A stretch of DNA of 64,000 nt from Cricetomys ansorgei (taxonomy: Eukaryota > Chordata > Mammalia > Rodentia > Nesomyidae). Each line of letters begins with the position of its first letter. Position 1 is the stretch's first letter. The stretch spans positions 870,001 to 934,000 of the forward strand of contig JAMJFZ010004066.1 of the NCBI GenBank assembly GCA_026225945.1. The letters are read 5' to 3'. The translations under genes and the position numbers were made by a program. The notes under the pieces are model-generated. The model made no database searches. It saw nothing but the letters and a program-made list of their open reading frames with translations, and was not told where the DNA came from. This document shows, piece after piece, positions 45,191-59,432 of this stretch.

Positions 45191-47060
45191 GTAAATATGT
45201 AAATAAGAAAAATAAATTTTAAAGGGGTACTAACGGGTGACATCACTGTGGAAAGGGTAGGGCTGGGGGCAAGGGCCCTAATCTACAAATTTAGAATGAA
45301 TCAAGCTAGTTTCAGTCACTGACGGGCCACCTCCCTTAGGGGGCAGTCATTGCCTACAGCTCAGCGTCCAAACCCAGGCAGCCCCTTTCCTGCTGTTACA
45401 GGGTGAACTGACTCATTCAAACTCAGTGGGCATCCCACCAGTTCCGGCTGAATTCCCCACAGTAAACACCACCCTGGGCACTTGGCTCCCGGATCCTCTT
45501 CACTATTCAAACATTTCCTTGTAGGTGTATGGTGGAATTCAGCGTCGGGGTGGGAACAGGAGGAAAAGGGCATGGAGGATACATATAGCCTGGTTCTTGG
45601 ATCCCACCATAGCAGAAGCCTTATAGTGAGACCTTCAAGCCCCTGGTCTCCTACATTTCATCTGTCCCACTGCCTACAAGACAGTTTGTCCTTATTCATT
45701 CCCTTTCTCTACCCCAGTTTTATCGGTTACTTTGCACGGCATTTCAAGCCACACAGAACTTATTGGCTCACTTCTGTTCTTAATCCAGGCCAGGCCCTGA
45801 CAAGCTTAGTTGAGCTTTTGAGGCTGTAGCTGAGAATTTATGAGCCCTAGGGAAAGAATAGGCTATGTTGCTCCACCACAGGTCACTCAGGTCTGGCAGC
45901 TGACTGCGGCTCACCCAGGAGGCTGGGCAAGGCTTGTCCGCAGAGTTGCTGAGCGGTGCTCCAAGATGGTGAGCGGGAAGTGAGCGAGCCCCTGGAGTCT
46001 GGGCAGCTCCAAGGCAGAACCCATCACCTCTGGTGCATTGTTGACCAGTGCAAACCACGAGGCCAGCATGAATTCAAAAGATGCAGAAATCATGCCCCAT
46101 CCCTTTAAGGGCAGAGCAACAAGCTGCATTGGAAAGGGCTAGCATGTAGAAAGTGACAGAGAATAGGATCTAGTTTTGCTGCTGAGCACGCTAATGAATG
46201 TGCTTCCGTGTATCAAGTATCCCAAGCCAGAACCTGTGACCCCTCCTTGACCCCAACCATTCCCTTCTCATCACTGGTTAATTGCTAAGTCCCATGAACT
46301 CTTCTGCTCATGTTTCTGGGTGTCTCCCTGTTCACCCCCCTCTTCTTTCTCAACTAAAGAATATTGAATATTCCTGAAGGCACCTTTGCTTACTTGTTCC
46401 TCTCAAAGACAGTGGACTCATTACCAGCATTCCTACCATCTTAGCTTCTCAGGGCCACTTGACTGTCTCAGTCTCTGTGATTACAGTTGGAATATGTGCC
46501 TATCTGTTTCCACAGGAAGTTCTACTATGCATCCTTATTCCCAGCAAGTGGGGATATCTAACATTTACAGGAAGCCCTCCCAACATACACAAACACCACA
46601 CACACACACACAGAGAGAGATTGTACGAGAGAGAGAATTTGGCTGGCCTTCCAAATGATTACAAGGCTGGATGTTGACTCCACTGTCTGAAAAGGAATAG
46701 CCAGAAGACCAGTTTATATCTGTTGTTCTGATGCTCTTGGAAAAAGATGCTCCAAGAGATGCCTGCCATGAACTGCTATAGGTAAGTGATATGAATTTTA
46801 ATCTTTCCACAAGGTAATCATCTTCCATTAACTTTTAGGCCTTCCTCCCTGAGAAAATGGGCACCGTGAATACAAGACCTACTTTGGGAGGCACTGAAGA
46901 ACTGCTGGTTTCAGAGCCCATTCAGAAGCCCCATGGAGGCTGCACTGTTGTTTCTCAGAGTCTCTTAGCCTCTCCTTGATGGACACAAGATTTCTGTAGC
47001 AAGTTCTCACCCAAATAGAGAGGGAAGGGCTATCTTGCTTTGCCTGTTTATGAAATGAAA
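45191..47060. other. Intergenic region upstream of RASL11A
   Basis: Sparse in repeats apart from a short (CA)n(GA)n near 46.59-46.63 kb. No convincing exon on either strand. Regulatory elements for RASL11A could lie here, but none is shown. Confidence 0.5.
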
Positions 47061-47065
47061 CAGTT

Positions 47066-47232
47066 CTTGGGTTGGGGACACAGTTCAGTGGCAGAGCCTA
47101 GCAAATCCTGGGGCTTTGGTTCTACCCTTAGCTCAGCATAAACTAGGAGGGCAGACATATACCCATAATTCCAGGAAGGCAGAAGAATCATAAATTCAAG
47201 GCTTCCTTTGACTACTAAAAAGTTACATGAGA
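47066..47232 (+). mobile_element. B4/ID-type SINE
   Basis: 'gttggggacacagttcagtg' and a B1-like body with 'attccaggaaggcagaagaa'. Confidence 0.6.
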
Positions 47233-48415
47233 CCCCCATCTATAAGAAAAATTATCCTTTACATCTTATTAGCCAGAGCAGAAAAGTTAAAAACAGGAGA
47301 GTGGTGATCCAAATAGCTGGCAAAGGAGGCAGGGGTGGCCATAACTAGCTTGGGTAGCCATGTTCCTCCTAGTGGGCTAGAGACACTATTAATATCGTGA
47401 GGAATCAAAAACAGAATGGCAGCTGAGCAGGGGCCAATGCAATCTGTCACAAACTCCCTTCACTTTCCTGAACAGAAATACAGAACATGAGGGGGGGGGG
47501 AGAGAGAGAGAAAAGCCTCAATTTAAACCTAAGGCTATCTCTTCACTCCATTACCATATTCCGTCCCTCAGTTTAAGGACATTTAATAAGGAAGACTCCA
47601 GAGCCTGCTCTCTGCCCAGTGGTAATTATGCTCCAGTTTGCATTCACAGTGCACCCCTCTTGGAAGAGCTTGAAGTGTGTCTCCATTCTTCTTGGAAAGG
47701 CCTTCACATTTACAGATATACAAAATGGGACTGACCCTCTTAGGGAAGACAATAAACCATCAAACCAGAGTTATAAATAGCCTCTCCTGAATCGGTGCCG
47801 TCTGGCTCTATTTTGTTTCATATTTGTGTCTAGTTATGTAAAGCTGTGGTGCAGCCAGCGTTAACGCAGGCATGCTGAATGTTTTTAGATAATAGGGATG
47901 CGTGGGCATTAACACTACACAAACCTGTGGGTGTCTAGAATGCGTGTGAAGGGGAGGAATTTGCAAAAAGCAAATAATATAAAACTGGGCAAGTTATTAA
48001 CTCTTTTGGAGCCAAAGGAGAGCTTAAATTCTAGCCCTTCAGTGGTTTGCCCAGGGACCACTCTAGTGAGCATTCCCACCCATCATCCATACCCAGATCA
48101 ATCAATGTCTTAAGTCCTTGTCTACTGAACTTCCAGGAGCTTTCAAGGCTTTGCCTGTGAGCTTCTCCCCAGAACAGGCATCGGGCTTCTGCCCTCTACA
48201 TTTCAACTCAACCACCAGATTAACTGAAACCCAGTCTCTGCAAGGCTGTGATGGGTGCTGGTACAGGAGTGTCACACATTCCTGCATGTCTTCACAGGTA
48301 CCCCTGTACTTCACAGGTAGTGAAGGAATTAACTTATGTTTGCAAAAAAAACTTCAAATATCCTCTTCCTATGTGTGTAGGTCAGAAGTCAATCTTAAGT
48401 ATTATGCCTTGGTGG
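47233..48415. other. Unique intergenic sequence
   Basis: A G-run at 47.49 kb; otherwise nothing supported. Confidence 0.5.
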
Positions 48416-48419
48416 GTTT

Positions 48420-48566
48420 GTTTTTGAGACAGGGTTTCTCTGTTTAACAGCCCAGGCTGTCCTGGAACTCACTCTGTAGACCAGGCTGGCCTCAAACTTA
48501 CAGAGCTCCTCCTGCCTCTGCCTCCCAAGTGCTGGGATTAAAGGTGTGCACCATTACCACCTGGCT
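48420..48566 (-). mobile_element. B1 SINE
   Basis: 'gagacagggtttctctgttt' to 'gtgcaccattaccacctggc'. Confidence 0.92.
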
Positions 48567-48865
48567 AAAGAAGTCTCTAAACTCACTAACTAGCAAGATT
48601 TTGGCAACCTCTGAGTATGGATGCATCAGAATGGTGGAGATGGAAGTGGATTTGTAGTGGGCAACCGTGAAATTTAGCAACAAAAATGGGACCAGAAAGA
48701 CTGTTCCTGGTCTGTTAGCTTCCCAAGTCTGTAGGTGGAAGTCAAGAAAGTGGCAAGTAGGAAGGGACTGGGAGTAACCAGTGCACCATAGGAGGGCAGA
48801 CGGCTGCAGCCAGTACTCCATTATTGGCCCACCCTGTCTTCCTGCATACCCAATAAATTATGGGG

Positions 48866-49010
48866 GATGAGGCTGGAGAGATGGTTCAGCAGGGACCAGG
48901 TCCAATTCCCAGCTCATACCTATCTGCAACTCTAGTTCCAGGGATCCAACATCCTCACACAGACATACACACAGGCAAAACAAAACAAATATAAAAAAAT
49001 TATTTTTAAA
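48866..49010 (+). mobile_element. B2 SINE
   Basis: 'gaggctggagagatggttca' with an internal deletion and A-rich tail. Confidence 0.85.
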
Positions 49011-49754
49011 AAATTATGGGGATGGGCAGCCACAAATCCTGCCACCAATTGTCCTTACACCCCTGGTGCCCCTTGACCTGCCTCACTATCTGTTGCCTTA
49101 TGCATTTAAACCTCAGAAGGGCTGTATGCATTATCTCCTTTACCCTCTCCCTGGCAGAATACCTACTAGTAAACATTCCTGACCTATTTAATAAAAAGCT
49201 GCAAGTTGACTAAAACTCAGACTCCCCAATAAAATGACTGGGTCAAAAGTACTAAATAATGGAATCGGAAACGATAAAGGAGTTTGCTATTTTTATAGAC
49301 CACTAAGAGACAGTTTTGACAACCTGGGCAGAGGTTGAATATGGAAAGGGGACAAACCACAGGCACCTAGGTAGGACAGGCTTTCCAGCAAAGGAAACAC
49401 CAAGCAAAGCTTTGAAGAAAAGTGTGCTGGCATATCAAAGGCACAGGAAGGAGAGGAAATATAATCAAATCCAAGCTTGGGGCTACAGTCACAGAAGTAA
49501 AAAGACAAGAGAGCCACAGCTTGGATGGACGGTTCCTAAGGGCAGGGACAGTCAGGCTATAAATGATAGTCAAAGCCATGAAAGGATACTGTAGGGAGAA
49601 TAAAAGTATTTCAATATTGATCAAAGATACCCCCTCCCCCAACTGCAAAGATGACAGGAGACTGAATCCAGACCCAGTAACAACGAAATATCATTTTTCC
49701 CTACCAAGTTTGCTAAGTCTTAATAACTGATGCTGATTAAAGTTGCTTAGGGCA
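49011..49754. other. No gene recognised
   Basis: Unique-looking sequence; 60-90-codon frames without motifs. Confidence 0.5.
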
Positions 49755-49921
49755 AACTTTGTATGCATGTGTACCACACGTGTGCAGTATCCTCAGAGGC
49801 CAGGTGTTGGATCCCCTGCAACTGGACTTACAGATGGTTCTGAGCAGTTATGTGAGCACTAGGACTGAACCTGGTCCTCTGTGAACAGTCAGGGTTCTTA
49901 CCCAGAGCCCTCTCTCCAGTT
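49755..49921 (-). mobile_element. B2 SINE
   Basis: 'ggatcccctgcaactggact' and 'ccctctctccagt'. Confidence 0.8.
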
Positions 49922-50299
49922 TCCTTGTTTTGTTTCTTTCACTTACCAAAATAATCCGAGTATTGGCAACACACATTGTACTTTAAGTACACAAGCATCT
50001 CTAGGGACCATTCACTAGGGCCCTCTGTGCTTATGTTAATGACAAGGCAAAGTAAGACAGACAGAAAAACAAACTACTGAGGTCTCCAGATCTTTCCACA
50101 TCACCACAGGAAGATCTAACATTCCCAAATATTCACGACCAAAATGGTAACCAGACATCAGAGAAATACTAGTTTTATATAGCATAGCAGAAAATAAGAC
50201 GAAACAGAGATTTCAGAGTCCCCAGCCTATTAATTTTTAAGACATGCATATTTAGTTATTAGGAGTGCAGTTCTCACACAATAGTCAAGCTGTGAGGGC

Positions 50300-50470
50300 A
50301 ACTTTGGTTTGAGGATCAAACTGCATAGAGTTGCAGCTCTGCACCAGATTCTTGGCAAGTTTCCTTACACATAGAACATGGCAGTCCTTACACCTCAAAG
50401 CTGTCATAGGGATGAAATAGCATACTCATTAAAGACTATGAAGACTGTTGGCACTATTCTCGATACAAGT
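50300..50470 (+). mobile_element. MIR-like SINE
   Basis: 'tcttggcaagtttccttaca' and 'gtcatagggatgaaatagca'. Confidence 0.55.
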
Positions 50471-50782
50471 TAAAAGATGACACAAGTTATTCAGAAGACA
50501 ATGGCCTCTAACAGGAAGTGGTGGGGCAGGTGGCCTGGACTTCGCCTTGCCGAAAGATGGCAACCTGTGTTGCCTGTGTGCAGACAGATGCCACCACCTC
50601 AGTGCACTGCCTTCTCACCTACCTTAATTAACAGACACACACAGTTAAACATTCTACGGAGCTCTGGCGAAACCCCAATCTTTTAGGTGTTCCTACTGCA
50701 TGCACCAAAGTTGGGATATCATGTCTAAGAACTGGGTTTTTTTTCTGAGTTTCACACACACCCTTGGGGGTGTGTGTGTTGA

Positions 50783-50985
50783 AACAAGGTTTCTGTTGTA
50801 ACCCTAGCTGTCCTGGAATTTACTCTGTCTACCAGGCTGGACTCAAACCCAGAGATCCACCTGCCTCTGCAGGGATTAAAGGTGTGCACCACCGCTTCTT
50901 TCAGACAAAGATAATCACTATGTAGACCTGGCTGGCCTTGAACTTCCTGATCTGCCTGCTTCTGCCTCCCCTAAGATATTGAGGA
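50783..50985 (-). mobile_element. Two tandem B1-type SINEs
   Basis: 'gaaacaaggtttctgttgta' to 'taaaggtgtgcaccaccgct', then 'gacctggctggccttgaact'. Confidence 0.8.
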
Positions 50986-51472
50986 GACACCACAACCTGT
51001 TAGCAACTAGATTTTCAAGTATTTCATTTAGATCTAGATGCTGCTGAGGTATTCTGCACTCAGGGTAAACAAAGCCCACAGTTGACAGCCTAAGGACTTG
51101 GAAGTTTCTCAAGTTAACAGAAACTAGCACTCAAGAGGCTGTTGAACAAGTCCCACGAGTGTGACAGACCATAGCGCCCGTTAGCTAAAAAAAAGCCCCA
51201 TAGCAGAACCCTACTCCCCAAGACAGTATCCCTAGCAGTTGTCAAAATAACCATTGGCTCTTAAAAATCATCACCGACAAAGGTTTAATTAATTCAGACA
51301 GAATCCAAACTGGGGAGTGGGTATCAGCAACCTGTTAGCTCTACTGCTTGTGGAGATGGTTAAGAATGGGGACTTACTTCACACACTACTTGTATAAAGC
51401 AGCCTCACTTTCAGAAGAGGATTTCTCACATTATCCAAGCAATGCATTTCATTAAAATACACGAAGAACTAG

Positions 51473-51658
51473 GGGTTGGAGAGATGGCTCAGTAGTCAGG
51501 TGCACTGGCTGCTCTTCCAGAGGACGTGGGTTCAATTCCCAGCAACCACATGACAGCTCACTCCTGTAACTCCAGTTCAAGAGCTTCAGACACTCTCACA
51601 CACATACACACAGGAAAAACACCAATGAACATAAAAAATAAATTATATTTTAAAAAAA
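51473..51658 (+). mobile_element. B2 SINE
   Basis: 'ggggttggagagatggctca' to an A-rich tail. Confidence 0.92.
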
Positions 51659-52561
51659 AGAGAGACTTTTACAGAACTCATCTCACCTTCATTGACTAAT
51701 CTCAATGCACGCTGCCATAGCAAGCACCAGAATATAAGCAATTAACACCAGTGTTTGTCACCGCAGAGCCCAATCCAGATTTGCTGGGTCCCAACATCAG
51801 CACATAAACATTGCCCAGACAGACATTAGAAACAAGCTGAAGGCCAATGAGACTATCCTTACCATTTTATGAGGACATTAAGTGTAGCAGCCAAGTACAA
51901 CCTGAAAAAGCACCAGAAAGGTGAACCTGTATATTCTACCCAGGCAAGGAATGTGAAACTAACCAGCCCTGCCAAGGGCTGGTGGAGATTCTGTTCCAAA
52001 GATGGTGGCTGGGCCATTTATAATATTTAAAATGAAGTTAAAGACACAACTTTGCCACCCTCGGGAAATCAGTTTCTACCACATACGAACTGAACACAAT
52101 CGTCGAAAATCCATGTGGATTCAACCATCTCCCTCATAGGAGGCCTTTTTTCACAAACCAGAGCCAACCGTCTAGGGCCATACTTCTACCCCTCTCTCCT
52201 GGCTTGTGTTTGCCTCCCTTGGAGGATAGATACAAGACGTCTTCAAGGCCTTGTATCCTGATACCCACTCCCTGACAGCCCCCATTTTGGACAGATGTCA
52301 TGCTATGTACTAAGCTGGCCTTGAAGACCCTCCTGCTTCAGCCTGACCACTCACTCGTTTTTCTACATCTCTACCCCTGGTGATTTAGAGCGACTATCTT
52401 GAAACTAATATACGGGCTTTATAAATATTCAGCCATTTTCCAATAAAGAGTGTATTTTCTGCACACTAAGCTGTATCATTTAGCTGGACAAATGGTACAA
52501 TTTGAATAGGAAAGACACAATGAACTAGCATCAGGGAGAAGACAACAATTAAGAAAAATCA
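51659..52561. other. Intergenic, downstream of RPL21
   Basis: No gene. A short B1-like remnant lies near 52.31-52.35 kb ('actaagctggccttgaagac'). Confidence 0.5.
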
Positions 52562-54869
<2,308 letters not shown>

Positions 54870-56165
54870 CTAAAACGGGAAAGTTAACAGTCAGATAACA
54901 GCTCAAACTCAACGTTAGCAATTCCCTTAACTTAAAAACCCCTGAGCACACCTAATGTTTAGACACTCCCTGTAATAAATCCTAGAGCTGCACACACAGA
55001 CCTCAAACTCATCTTGCTACATACACTGACCAGAGTCCCTCAAACTCAGCACCTCCCTGCCTAACCCTCAAGCGTTGGGACCGTAAATGGGTGCCTGAGT
55101 CCTCTGACGACTTGAGACAGAAAACTACTGTTTTAAAGACTTCAGCAAAAGAGCCCAAGAGTCAATAAAATTGGCAGGACTGGATGTTAAAACTCAAGCC
55201 GGTATACCTTCCTACTATTAAACAGCCTGGGACTTCTACCAAAGGTCTAGAGTGCCAAGGGCACTGCAACTCCCAAACCCAGGGTATTTGGTTGGAAATT
55301 ATAAAACTCAGTCTGCACTTTGTTAATATCCCTTTTGTTATTAATCTAATTTTCTGAAAACAAAAAAAACCCCCTCTTAACTCCAAACTTCCATGTGCTA
55401 ATAATGTTTTAGGATACAGAGAAAACCAGATCATTCGTAAAAGTGTCCTGCTACAATATCTATTCGGTTTAAATTCACATTCCCATCTGTATTCAGCTTT
55501 TCAATTTTATAAGCAGCTCAGGTACACAAGCATCTACAGAGCTCCCAGCGATTCTTGGGACAAGGAGTCTACTCAGCAGGCAGCTCATTTAGCATCATCT
55601 AAGAACTTACCTACAACTTGAACCAGATCTTGTTTTCCAACAAACCAACAGAGGTTTGGACCGCTCCAGTCTTTCAGAACAGAAATGCCTGCCGTTCCTG
55701 GCCATTATTCCTAACCACAGGGACCCCCCACCGCTCGCCGCACCAACACATCTTGTGCTAGAGGTAATCTTCCCTTCCTACGCTCGTCTTCCACCACCAA
55801 AATCTGCAAACTAAGAACTGTTTCATGCATCACGAAGAGGGGGGTCCCCATTACACTACCCAGGCTGATCTAGTGGGCACCCTCCTCGCCCGAGCCAAGC
55901 CCAGGCTGCACACATCCAGGTCTCGTTAAGACTCGAAGCTAAGTCCTAACTCGAAACCACATGCTCAGGTTTGAGGTTAGGCGGACGCCGGGCCACCAAT
56001 ACTGAGCCAGGCCAGGCCCGGCCTCCCCGGAGGGAAGCCCTCTGGCACCCACCGCCCAGGCCACTGGCCTCCAGACAGTCTCCCCACGACCCAGACAAGC
56101 AGCCTCCATGGGCTGAGACCCCGCACGCAGCGTGTGAGGAGCAGAAACCGAGAGAGCCACGCGCT
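54870..56165. other. RPL21: RPL21 intron 1
   Basis: A long first intron. Its promoter-proximal 200 bases are CpG-rich; the rest shows no snoRNA signature that I could find. Confidence 0.6.
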
Positions 56166-56640
56166 CACCAACCTGGAAGATGGCTGCCGCGGCCGAAAGG
56201 AAGAGGGCGGGGCCGCGCGCTCTTACAAGGCCCGCGGGCTGCCCGCGGCGCCGCCTGAAGAGAAACGCCGGGCCTGCGACAGCCTCTTCGAGAGAACCGC
56301 GTCGTCCTGACAACCGGGAGACGCCGTGAGATTCTCTCCTCTGCTCAGACTAAAGCCAGCCAGCCAACACAAACCCACACAGGCATTATGTTAGACAGCC
56401 CGGAAAGGGGCCCTCGCGGCTCTCGAACCGGACGCGACTTCCGTAGCGTGCCGACGTACGCTGGTGCGTCATGTGACGTAGGAAGCCGCTGCTGCCCCTC
56501 TGGGTAGTACTCGCCTACCGCTTGTGGGGCAGAGTGTTCACGAGGTCTGTTGAGTCGCGCAGGCAAACAGTTACGCGTGGACAAAAAACCCTGCGTGTGT
56601 TTCAGGCTTTTCCCGGGTGTGTTAACGCACCTACCGGCCA
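56160..56640 (-). promoter_or_regulatory. RPL21: RPL21 CpG-island promoter
   Basis: CpG-dense sequence spans roughly 55.95-56.64 kb. Upstream of the TOP start are ETS-like cores (ACTTCCG, 56438-56444) and CRE-like TGACGTA near 56473-56479. There is no TATA box at the expected spacing, as in most ribosomal protein promoters. The factor assignments are motif matches only. Confidence 0.7.
56173..56206 (-). other. RPL21: RPL21 exon 1 (untranslated, 5'TOP)
   Basis: The minus strand reads CTCTTCCTTTCGG followed by GCGGCAGCCATCTTCCAG. This is a terminal oligopyrimidine start and the familiar end of ribosomal-protein first exons. The donor is either GTTGGT at the coordinate given or the stronger GTGAGC four bases further on. 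The 5' end is estimated from the TOP tract. TOP mRNAs are translationally controlled through mTOR/LARP1, which is established for the class. Confidence 0.75.
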
Positions 56641-56654
56641 GTTAAAGCGAGTGT

Positions 56655-56757
56655 GGCAAGCCGGGCGTGGTGCGCATGTGCATAACCCATCAGCGGCTTG
56701 AGCATCTCGAGTTCGCGGCCAACCTGAGGCATCCAGGGAGCCCCTGTCTTAAGTTAT
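56655..56757 (+). mobile_element. B1 SINE fragment
   Basis: 'agccgggcgtggtgcgcatg' and 'ttcgcggccaacctgaggca'. It abuts the CpG island. Confidence 0.7.
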
Positions 56758-57479
56758 ATGTTAATTGTACAAAATAGTTTCACTTTGATATTTTCATACA
56801 GGCACATGTGTAACTGATAATTTTCATCCCCATTGCCTCACTTTGCCTCCCCTTCCTATCTCCGTGGCTGTAGATGACGATATTTAATCAGTCATTATAC
56901 TGGAAGCAGTATTCCTACATAATTAGAACGATTTGTTGTTCTAGCCGAATTAAATGTGGAAAATGTTCCATTAGTAGATAAGGACTTTGAGTGGACATGT
57001 TTTTATAATGCCCTTTAGAATCCGTTTGTCTTATGCAGTAAACCCCACTTAACTTTGGAGACATTAATTCCTGTCCCTAATAGGCATTCATGGGTCAGTA
57101 ATCTCCACCTTCCCCCAAACCAGAAACCAGTCTTTCTGTGTGCTGGTAGAACCAGGAGGCAGACACTGGGCTGGAAAGCTTGTCTTTGATCTTTACGCCG
57201 CGCCGAGTTCTGTTGGGACAGATCTAAAGATGAGATCACAGCACAGCCATGCTGATGACCGAGCCATCTCACTTCCCTTCCTTCTGTTTAGTTCCAAGCC
57301 TCATCCTTGACTGTTTACGAACTCTGAAAACCACCGTGTCCTACTAACAAACCCCAGTAGTAAGTAAACTCAGTAAAAACCCACTGAATGACATGTCCAG
57401 CCAGGCTGAGGTTCCGTTGTTTGACATTCCATTAGTTCATGCTAGAAGATGCTTGTCTAACTTAAAGACTCTATAATAC
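56758..57479. other. No gene recognised
   Basis: Mostly A/T-rich sequence; no supported feature. Confidence 0.5.
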
Positions 57480-57870
57480 CATTGAAGCCCTATCTCAGAC
57501 TCTTACTCTGCTTAAGAGTTTTGAGATTCAATCGTGTTGCATGTGCCAGTAGTTCAAAACTTTTTTTGCTAGATAGTATTCCAGTGTATGGATATGCTCC
57601 AAATGTGACTTCTCAGTTTTTTTGCCTAATATCAAGTGAGATTTGTAATTTACCTTTCTTTTGATGGAAGTTTTAAATATGAAATTTTCTCTATCTTAAT
57701 AAATCTGCATAAGTCTTTGTGAATTTGTTTTGTCTCTTTGGGGATGAATATGTGGAAGTTACATTTCTGGTCATATAATAAATCTACCTAACTTCATAAA
57801 ATATTGCAAAGTAGTTTCCAAAGGAAACCACAGTTTTGTTTACCTAGCATTCTCCTCTGAATGAGTAATG
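57480..57870 (-). mobile_element. Old LINE-1 3' portion, antisense
   Basis: On the plus strand the sequence reads as the complement of the L1M ORF2/3' region: tagatagtattccagtgtat, gaatatgtggaagttacatt, 'ggtcatataataaatctacc' and 'gcaaagtagtttccaaagg'. Confidence 0.65.
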
Positions 57871-57892
57871 CATATATGTATTTTATTATGAT

Positions 57893-57990
57893 GGGGGGGG
57901 GTCCTCAGTATATCGCTCAGGCTAGTTTTAAACTCTTGGCTGAAGTGATCCTTCTGCCTCATCCTCCCTGGTAGCTGGGTTGTTAAGTGA
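57893..57990 (-). mobile_element. Old B1-like SINE
   Basis: 'gtatatcgctcaggctagtt' and 'tccctggtagctgggt'. Confidence 0.6.
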
Positions 57991-58039
57991 ACCACCTCAC
58001 CATCAACAAGGGGTTCATCTTTAGTACAGGTGTTCCATT

Positions 58040-58170
58040 TATTTACCCAAGAGAAGGTCTTACTGCATAGCCCTGGCTGACCTGGAACTCACTCTGTAGA
58101 CCAGTCTGGCTTCCAACCCACAGAGATCTTCATGCCTCCACTCCCCCAGTGGTGGGAGTAAAGGCATACC
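58040..58170 (-). mobile_element. B1 SINE
   Basis: 'gtagaccagtctggcttcca' and 'cagtggtgggagtaaaggca'. Confidence 0.75.
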
Positions 58171-58184
58171 CCAGTATCGTATTT

Positions 58185-58275
58185 ATTACCTTTGAAGTGT
58201 TGGTGACCAAACCCAAGACCTCATGCATGCTAAGCAAGTGCTCTTCCGCTGACCATAGCTGTGCCCCCAGCTCCA
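58185..58275 (-). mobile_element. ID-type SINE
   Basis: 'ctaagcaagtgctcttccgc' and 'agctgtgcccccagct'. Confidence 0.7.
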
Positions 58276-58407
58276 TTGTACAGACCTGAAAACCAAAGTT
58301 GTTTTCTGAGTTCCTAATGGTCAATATTTCTCCAGTTTGAGGGCATTAATTTGAAAGGAATGAGAAAAGTGCTGAAACAGTAAAAGAAATGTGAAATAAA
58401 TGAAATG

Positions 58408-58456
58408 GAGTGAGCGGGTGAGTGAGCAGGTGAGTGAGTGCGTGAGTGAGCGAGTA
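58408..58456 (+). repeat. (GTGA)n/(GAGC)n simple repeat
   Basis: Imperfect GTGAGTGAGC units. Confidence 0.85.
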
Positions 58457-58536
58457 ATTTCACCCACTGTCAACGAGCATCAATCAGGAACCCAGTGACA
58501 GCCCAGTGACAAGGCTGTAAACATAAAACATGGTCC

Positions 58537-58680
58537 TTGCCAGGCGGTGGCTGCACACGCTTTAATCCCAGCACTCTGGAGGCAGAGGTAAATGGATCTC
58601 TGTGAGTTGGAGGCCAGTGTGGTCTACAGAGCGTGTTACCGGACAGCCAGGGCTGTTACACACAAAAACCCTGTCTCAAA
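58537..58680 (+). mobile_element. B1 SINE
   Basis: 'gccaggcggtggctgcacac' to 'acaaaaaccctgtctcaaaa'. Confidence 0.9.
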
Positions 58681-58934
58681 ACAAACAAACACTAACGGCA
58701 AGAACATGGTCTTTGCCCTCAAGGACCCACAGGAGACTAGTAGGGGGGAGGGTAAGCCATATGTTATCTCAAGTGACTAGTTAGGAGGTGCTGAGCTTGA
58801 GCACCCTGGGAGGTGTGTGGAGGAAGCTGATGTTCCTGGATTGGAGGAAGTGGGCCAAACAGGAAGCTTCAGACCATGAGTCTAACTTAGTGAAAGATTG
58901 ACACTGACAAAAAAAAAAAAAGCAAAAACAACTC

Positions 58935-59118
58935 AGGGACTGGAGAGATGGCTGAGTGGCTAAGAGCACTGGCTGCTCTTCCAAAGGACTGGTTCAATTC
59001 CCAGCACCCACATGGCAGCTCATAACTGTCTGTAACTCCAGTTTCAGGAGATCTGACACCCTCACACAGACATGCACAGACAAAACACCAACACACATAA
59101 ACATAAAAAAACAAAACT
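58935..59118 (+). mobile_element. B2 SINE
   Basis: 'gggactggagagatggctga' to an A-rich tail. Confidence 0.92.
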
Positions 59119-59194
59119 TTAGATCATAAAGATAAATTTGCATCTCAGTAAAAGTATATTGTTGTGTTTTCTCTTATGAAGGACTTTTTAAAGA

Positions 59195-59202
59195 ATTGTG
59201 TG

Positions 59203-59235
<33 letters not shown>

Positions 59236-59238
59236 ACC
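59195..59238 (+). repeat. (TG)n microsatellite
   Basis: TG run attached to the following reversed B2. Confidence 0.93.
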
Positions 59239-59239
59239 T

Positions 59240-59432
59240 GAGAGTGTGTATCTGAATGTGTGTATGTGTACTATATGCATGCAGTATCCACAGAAGCCAG
59301 AAGAGAGCATCAGATCTCCCGAAACTGGAATATAGATGTTTGTGAGCTACCATGTGAGGTGTTGGGAATTGAACCTGGGTTCTCTGCAAGAGTAGCCAGT
59401 GTCTTTAAATACTGACCCAACTCTCTAACCCC
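59240..59432 (-). mobile_element. B2 SINE
   Basis: 'ggtgttgggaattgaacctg' and 'ctgacccaactctctaaccc'. Confidence 0.85.

Noticed and set aside
55939..56313. 124-codon minus frame over RPL21 exon 1
   Set aside because: It crosses the known untranslated first exon and intron 1. The frame stays open because of CpG richness.
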